NCBI GenBank assembly: GCA_030549495.1
Contig: JAUIRK010000708.1
Span: 248,001 to 312,000 of the forward strand
DNA: 64,000 nt
From: Nectonema munidae
Taxonomy: Eukaryota; Nematomorpha; Nectonematoida; Nectonematidae
Direction of reading: 5' to 3'
Of the stretch, positions 57,942-64,000 are shown in pieces. The translations under genes and the position numbers were made by a program. Numbering within the stretch: the first letter of the stretch is position 1; every line of letters starts with the position of its first letter. A model generated the notes under the pieces. The model made no database searches. It had not been told where the DNA came from and saw nothing but the letters and a program-made list of their open reading frames with translations.

Positions 57942-58084
57942 GAAGTCTTTGTTTGGAACGAAATCTTTCGTTGACTTGGAAAAATGGTTTGAAATTCAAG
58001 AGAAACTAGTTGAGTTCATCAAAGTAAATTCGAAAAAGGCCAAAGAAAAGAATTTGATTGCAAATGAAATTTGTCAAAAAACAG
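57942..58084 (+). CDS. Internal exon of an unrecognised split gene (exon A)
   Basis: Acceptor AATTCTTAG and donor ACAG/GTAAAT bound 143 nt that read G + 47 codons + G. The product includes KSLFGTKSFVDLEKWFEIQE, KLVEFIKVNSKKAKEK and NEICQKT. It is charged, probably helical, and has balanced codon use quite unlike the AT-rich flanks. The exon ends in phase 1, matching exon B. I do not recognise the family. Confidence 0.65.
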
Positions 58085-58371
58085 GTAAATATTTCAATTA
58101 AACAAAGATTTTAATGCCCGCTTTTTTTTCAACACACTAAGTTTAATTTTTCCTTAAAAATGTTTAATAAATAAATTTAATTTAAAAAAATATTTAATGT
58201 TTTTTTTTATTTCTTTAGTTAAAAGTTCGATATTTATTTTGATTTCAGTCAATTTTAATCCTTTTTTGTTAGTATTATTGTTAAATTGACTTACTTTGAT
58301 TCTTTTAAAATTTTAAAAAGTATAAAATTCATAATATAATGGCATAATATAATATAAAATCAAATATAACT

Positions 58372-58802
58372 TGCGGGTTTAAAGGGGGCGGAACCGAGGT
58401 ACGCCCTCCACCTAAAATTGCATGGCTAATTGCTTGAAAATTTTTCTTGATCTAATTCTTTCATAGAACTCAAATATTACGATGGCTTCTGCAACTCATT
58501 TTTTAGATTCAATCTTTCTCTAAAGTGAGAAGCCTAAAAAAGTTTTTTATGTTTCAATCGTAGTTAAGTGTGACACTTATTGATTTTATATTATCCAATT
58601 TTTTTTGTAAATTTATTATTTAAACACATCAAGTTCTACCACATCAATTCACTCCGCAGTTCAATGAATGAGGATCGTTTTAATGCTCTCATTCTTCTTT
58701 TGGTTTTAAAAATTTTGATAAAGCTTAAATTTATATGCTTGAAATTTGAGTTCTAGTTTAGTAAAATCCGCCCCCTAATGCCAATTTCTAGATCCGCCCC
58801 TG
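58372..58802 (-). mobile_element. MITE M2, copy 2, inside the intron
   Basis: Reverse complement of 37,446-37,881 along its full length, ending GGCGGATCTAGAAATTGG-type at the right (AATTTCTAGATCCGCCCCTG). It lies in the intron between exons A and B. Confidence 0.85.
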
Positions 58803-60363
58803 TAATGTCATATAAGATTTTTTTGGCTGATTTATCAAGTATTTTATATAATACACTTGTTATGTTAATTTTAAACAGTGTCATGGCTTTAATCAAAAAT
58901 GATTTCTATATGAAGGATAACTTTTAGTCATTAATATTATTATATCAATTTAATATATTTAATTAAGATGAGACAAGCATGAATAAGAGAGAGAAATTAT
59001 AAAATACTTTGTCCTAAAATTACACACAATATCAATAAGTTCCAAGTTGTGTTTACCTATTAAAATTTAAAATTTTTTTTTTATTTTTTTTGGTTATTGA
59101 CAAAATCTTCTTTTTAACTTCGTGTTTCTGTTGATAAGAATTAAGTTAAATTTTAGAATATTTTATATGTAATATTCAAATTATGTTTTGAATAATCCCC
59201 CTCTTGGAGTCAACTTTTCTTTGATTTTTTATTGTATATACAAAGTAATCTTTTAAGAAAACTTAAATTATCGTGGTTTTGGTTGTCATTAAATGTGTTC
59301 TAATCAAAATTTCCACTAACACCAACTTCATATATAATAATTTTGTCTAAAAATGATAACATAGCAAAATATTTATAAAAATTATATTTTTCAAATTTAT
59401 TAAAGTTTATGAATTTAAAATTTGTTTTGTTTTTTCCCATTCAATTTAAAATTGTTCGCCAAATGTTTTTAAAAATTAGTTTATAAAAATTTTTAATTTT
59501 TTTTCAATAAAAATAAATTTTAATTTTAATTATTTTTGTAGATTAAAAAATAAAGAAGAATTTATTTAAAAAAAAATAAAAAAAAATTAATAGAGCATAT
59601 TTATTTTTAGTTAATTGCTAGTTAATTAGTAGGTTAATTTTGGTAAATAATAAGAATTAGTTTATAATAGTTTTTTTTTAAATAATGAAAATTTTATTTT
59701 AAGCGAAATGTCACGCAACTATATGATAAAAGAGAGAGATTATAAATGGATTAATTGGTGAGAAGGCGTCAATAAATGTTAAAATAATTCAAAATAATTT
59801 CTAACAGTATTAATTTTCCAGCACTCTGGTCTTTTTCAGATAAACACAACCGTTAAAGGCTAAAAGTAGGAAACAAGGAACAGAGAGTGAGAAAGAAAGA
59901 AAGAAATTTTTCCCTTCTGTTCTTTGTTTTCTACTCTTCGGATCTAACCAGTGTAGTATTTATCTGGAGAAGACAAGGAGTGGTGGAAAATTAATATTGG
60001 TACAAATTATTTTGAATAAAAGTTTTACTTTTTCTTCCTTTTTTATTTAATATAGATAAAATATTCACAAATTTTAAGTTTATTTCTGTTTTCTACGAAA
60101 TCTCGTTTGGGGTATCCAATAATTTTATTTTTTCTATTCATTTACCTTAATCAGGGAATATAAAAACAATTTTGCAAATAAAATTCTTCAATTTTCAATG
60201 CCGTCTGTAAAGGGTAAACAAATTTATAAGGGCAGGCGTTCATATTTTTATAAAGTGGACTCTGGTCCTTAACTGGTTAACTTATTCAACACGATCACAC
60301 AATAGGCTCTTTTTTTTTAATAATAATAATTTTAATAATAGTAATAATATTATTATTTTTTAG
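58803..60363. other. Intron sequence, AT-rich
   Basis: No further exon with good splice sites was found between exons A and B. Runs of A and T are common. Confidence 0.4.
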
Positions 60364-60450
60364 GAATTTTTTTAATGCTGGAAAAAGCACTTCTATTGGC
60401 AAAGACGAATATTCTTTCTAAAGTTCACGTGATTGTTAAAAATGAAACAA
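60364..60450 (+). CDS. Internal exon of the split gene (exon B)
   Basis: Acceptor TTATTTTTTAG and donor ACAA/GTAAGATT bound 87 nt: 2 nt + 28 codons + 1 nt. It reads IFLMLEKALLLAKTNILSKV and then HVIVKNET. Entry and exit phases (1 and 1) match exons A and C, so the frame is continuous across all three. A hydrophobic helix (MLEKALLLAKTNIL) is notable. Confidence 0.65.
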
Positions 60451-60727
60451 GTAAGATTCTTGTCTATCTATGCTATCTACATATCTTCCTTATTCATTTT
60501 ACTTGGAAAAATATATGTATATATGGAAATTTGATAGAATAACAGAGATTATCCAAACAATTTTATAATTCAAATATAAATTTTTTTCGCATTAACTTGT
60601 AGGCTTTAAAAAACTTGTGAATGACACATTTTTATCTGATTATGACAAAGTCTGTTCGACTATTAATTGTTACTCATGTAATAAATAGATATATATTCGT
60701 ATTTATATATATAGACAACTTGCGTGT

Positions 60728-60872
60728 TATCTCCAACCCGTATATTACGATGATTCTTCTCCAATCTGTATTCTACGATGATTCATCTCCAAACTATATA
60801 CTACAATGATTCATCTCCAACCTGTATACTACGATGATTCATCTCTAACCTGTATACTACGATGATTCATCT
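60728..60872. repeat. 28-bp minisatellite, about 5 copies
   Basis: Units of the form TCTCCAACCTGTATACTACG plus ATGATTCA are repeated in tandem with one to three differences each. They lie in the intron after exon B. Confidence 0.93.
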
Positions 60873-61014
60873 TTTTTTTTAGCAAATATATACCCTCAAA
60901 AAGGAACAATTTTCAAAAGAAAGTTTAGGTGAAGATAAATTGAACACACATTCATATATGGTACATATTATGTTATAAAAAACTATTTTGCGCCTACTTA
61001 TAAAAATTGTATCC

Positions 61015-61316
61015 GGTAAATCCACCAACTTCAATTCACCAAATTCAATTCACCGACAATCAATATAATTTAATTAATTAAAAATAATTAAAATATTAAA
61101 AATTAAAATAATTCAATTCTGAGTTTTAATTGTAAGGAAAATTAAAATGTGATGAAATTAATTTGTAATCAATAAATCAATAATGAATTTAAAAATCAAT
61201 ATATCTTTTTTCAGTGAAATTAATTGTCCGTGAATTAGCACATCGGTGAATTGACATATCGGTAAATTGATAGTCAGTGAATTGATAGTCGGTGAATTGA
61301 AGTAGGTGAATTTACC
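61015..61316. mobile_element. Fold-back element M3 built of TTCAATTCACCGAC-like units
   Basis: The left arm GGTAAATCCACCAACTTCAA plus TTCACC and the right arm GGTGAATTGAAGTAGGTGAA plus TTTACC are inverted copies. Both arms are made of about 15-bp subunits (GGTGAATTGATAGTC type), with six or more on the right. It is 302 bp, lies in the same intron, and has no coding capacity. Confidence 0.8.
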
Positions 61317-62631
61317 TAAACTCATAAAAAATATGCTCAAAAAATTATTACTGGTTTTTTATTTAAAATATGCTTTACGCAATAAATTTTTGTCTTTCAA
61401 ACTTTTATAACAAGGCTTGTGGCATTCTAAATCTTTTTTTATAATTTTATATAATATATTTACTATAGTAAAACAACTACAGATTTTATTATTTTGCCAT
61501 AATAAAGTTAGGATAAAAAAGAGGACATTATTGAAAAAAACAATCGATCAAAAATTATACGATAGTGTACCTTTCAAAAGGGTTGGTCTGGTCAAAGCAT
61601 ATACCTATAACAAAGTATTAGCAGATAAGAATGATTTTAACCGATTTTATATCAAAAATAGCAGATAACTTTTAGTAATTTGATTTAAACATATGTGTAC
61701 ACATACTTAGACATAGCTAATTAAGCTCCGTGTGGGCTCAAGTTAATGATTTGTTAATTAAATTCTAATTGAAAACGAGAAAAACTCTTAATTTCTACGG
61801 ATCCCTTGTTTGACCGTTATAAGCAGGATTTAAAATAGATTTTATTTTATCGAATAGCTATTAGCAGGTCTACCCAAAGTAAAAAGGGGTACATAAGAAA
61901 AAAAAACTGAGAAAAGTGGTTTAGAAGGACAAAAGCAATTACATATATTATAATTTTGAACTTTTAAAAATTCTATCCCTCATGGAGAGAAAGCAATGTA
62001 GAGAGAAAAATAAGTTCTAAATAATGTCCGTTATATTTTATACAGTTGCAATCCAGAAATTTGAATCATAATAGTCTAAAAATTTGCAAGGAAGAGAGAG
62101 GGGGTTGCAAATTTTTGTTATCAATATATGAGCAAATAATATTTGAGATCAGTATAAATACAAATATGAATGATTGGATACTGCTCAACACGATATGCTG
62201 AAAAGCCTATTCTATCTTTTTAATGAAATAAAAGCTATTTGAAGTAATAAAGAAAACTTGATGGTCGTAAGAAGGGGAGAGGGGGGATAAAAGAGAACTT
62301 AGTTGGGACCTTGTGATGTATATCATTTTTATTTATCGTTCTTTTATTATAATTATTTTTTAAAAATTTGAGGAAATTGATTTTTATATGTTGGTTTTTT
62401 TAATTTTCAAAAAATGATCGGCTCATTTTTGCAAAAAATCGCTTAGATTTGTGAAAAGTTGCATATTTCCTAGTTCAGTAGAATGGGATATTAAGTTCTA
62501 TCTAAAATTATAGTATATGCATTTGAATAGGGCCATGATATATATACAGGAATACATAATGTTGGATGTAGGATTTTTGAATGTTTCTCTCTTCATTTCT
62601 TGAATGATGATAATAATTTTTTGGCATTTAG
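61317..62631. other. Intron sequence, AT-rich
   Basis: No further exon or recognised repeat was found. Confidence 0.4.
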
Positions 62632-62747
62632 ACAATCCAGCATTTTTGTCAATGGTGAAGGAGTATTTGAAGGCCTTGATTCCAAATTCCAAAGATTTAG
62701 CCGACTCTGTCGACTTTATTTCTTGCAGGAATAAGGAAGAATATCAA
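62632..62747 (+). CDS. Internal exon of the split gene (exon C)
   Basis: Acceptor TTTTGGCATTTAG and donor CAA/GTACGT bound 116 nt: 2 nt + 38 codons. It reads NPAFLSMVKEYLKALIPNSK and then DLADSVDFISCRNKEEYQ. It starts in phase 1, matching exon B, and ends in phase 0. Local GC is clearly higher than in the introns. Later exons must lie beyond about 62,748, perhaps outside the window. Confidence 0.65.
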
Positions 62748-63714
62748 GTACGTTAAATCTTGTCAATCCACATTTCTTTTTCTGATCCTCTAGGTTAGGT
62801 TTGGGAAAAGGTTTAGTGTTAATTAAAATCATGGTGCTAACATAAAACTTTAGCATAAATAAATTTTTACAATTTTTTTATAATATTTGTCTGTTTTAAT
62901 AAGTCAAAAATCAAAATTCTAAATTTTTGAAATTCTTTTTTTATATGAAATGTCCATTTTAAAACAATTATCTTTAGATGATTGAGTACGTTGAAAAATA
63001 ATTTAAAAGCGCAGTCTAAAATTTAAAAGGACATACATTTAACTGTATACACGGTTAAACAATTATAATTTTGATTACAATTCAAATTATGGCAAAAATA
63101 AATAAATTATGGCAAATTTATATATCAAAAGGTTGCGGTCAACCTACATGCCCCTCTCCCTATTATCGGATATCAATGTAATTGATGTAAGGGGGATATT
63201 GGTTTCAGAGTTAGCATTAGCTTAGGATTAAGATTCCTGCTAGAATTGGGTATGTCATTTCAAATATATTAAAAATAATAACTAGATACACAGTAAATTG
63301 AGTATCCAAGGCCATTTTATAATTGATAGTACTTTTCTAGATTGTACAGAACCATGTTACAAATTATTTCAGATTAATCAGGTATTAATTACTAAAAAAT
63401 TTGGTACAAATTTATAATATCATGATAAGTAATAGATGCTTTGACTACTTCCTCATGCTTTCAACATTAAATAAATCAATCAGTTACCATATGTTTTATT
63501 ATCTTTTAAAATATTGTTCCAACTCTGTTTAGCTTTAATTTAGTTTGTTCACTCATTGTACAAATATTTCACGTTGTTGAAATTTCAATTCATTCCAAAT
63601 ATTGAATAAAATACGAATTTAGACGACTATTTAAAACTTTATTATAATGCGAACATTTTAGCACGTTTGTCTTTTTCAAGGAAAAAATATTTTGTTTAAC
63701 GTCCTTTGTTCCTG
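62748..63714. other. AT-rich spacer or intron
   Basis: Follows the exon C donor. No further exon was recognised. Confidence 0.4.
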
Positions 63715-63920
63715 AATCCACGGTGTAAGACGTGCCTCACACAGACTAATTTGTGAGACTTTTATTTGGAATTACTTGACCAAATGCCCATCCTGACGTC
63801 ACGCATATGGCATCTGATTAAACGACAGGAAATTTATTTTCTGTTACATCAGGAATAGTACCCGAGACCTTTGGAATGAAATTCACGACGTCTAACCACC
63901 ATGCCATCAGGCGCCCTTGC
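63715..63920 (-). mobile_element. tRNA-derived SINE, family C
   Basis: On the minus strand, GGCGCCTGATGGCATGGTGG plus TTAGACG (A box) is followed by GGTCTCGGGTACTATTCC (B-box-like). A body follows with GCCATATGCGTGACGTCAGG and TCTGTGTGAGGCACGTC. The head and body are unlike families A, B and E. Confidence 0.65.
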
Positions 63921-64000
63921 CTTTTTTAAGGTTAAATAATATAAATGATAAATTAGGAGAGAAGTGCTCCATTTATAATTTATTTTTATCCTTGAAAAGG

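Overview
This window looks like AT-rich animal DNA, most likely arthropod. A copepod such as a sea louse would fit, but the sequence does not prove it. The reasons are: an alpha-2/delta calcium-channel subunit gene, split genes with GT-AG introns, tRNA-derived SINEs, LINE 3' ends, and many hAT, piggyBac and pogo-type DNA transposon relics. There are no bacterial-style operons and no CRISPR arrays. No host tRNA or rRNA gene could be supported.

Layout: 1-5.9 kb is intergenic with a hAT-type miniature element, a SINE and a 303-bp MITE that still has its target duplication. At 5,991-9,473 (minus) lies the best gene, an open, intronless 1,160-residue alpha-2/delta protein. From 10.4 to 15.6 kb come an old LINE relic, a hAT deletion derivative with a perfect target duplication, a SINE and a BEL/Pao LTR-retrotransposon fossil. 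A pure ATC array of about 2.87 kb follows (15,658-18,524). From 19.8 to 26.6 kb are MITEs, a broken piggyBac element with terminal inverted repeats, a SINE, a LINE scrap, a 150-bp tandem repeat and a broken copy of an unrecognised repeated protein family. From 28 to 34.8 kb are a short ATC array, LINE debris and a 1.5-kb CACATA/CACATG array with higher-order structure. From 37 to 47 kb there is a dense set of SINEs and fold-back elements. A nearly pure CA array of about 4.5 kb fills 48,316-52,845. From 53 to 56 kb are a LINE inserted in a fold-back element and a Tigger/pogo transposase relic.

The last 6 kb hold at least three small exons of an unrecognised plus-strand gene (57,942-58,084; 60,364-60,450; 62,632-62,747). 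Their phases agree and their splice sites are good. A TATA box and a possible start lie just upstream. No single open frame reveals this gene.

Only the alpha-2/delta gene and this split gene look like working host genes. Everything else is repeat-derived or featureless AT-rich spacer. I did not find a convincing new multi-gene system. The most unusual features are the giant uninterrupted microsatellites, the intronless channel-subunit gene, the SINE families that share a tail, and a coding-like motif that occurs twice beside the CA array.
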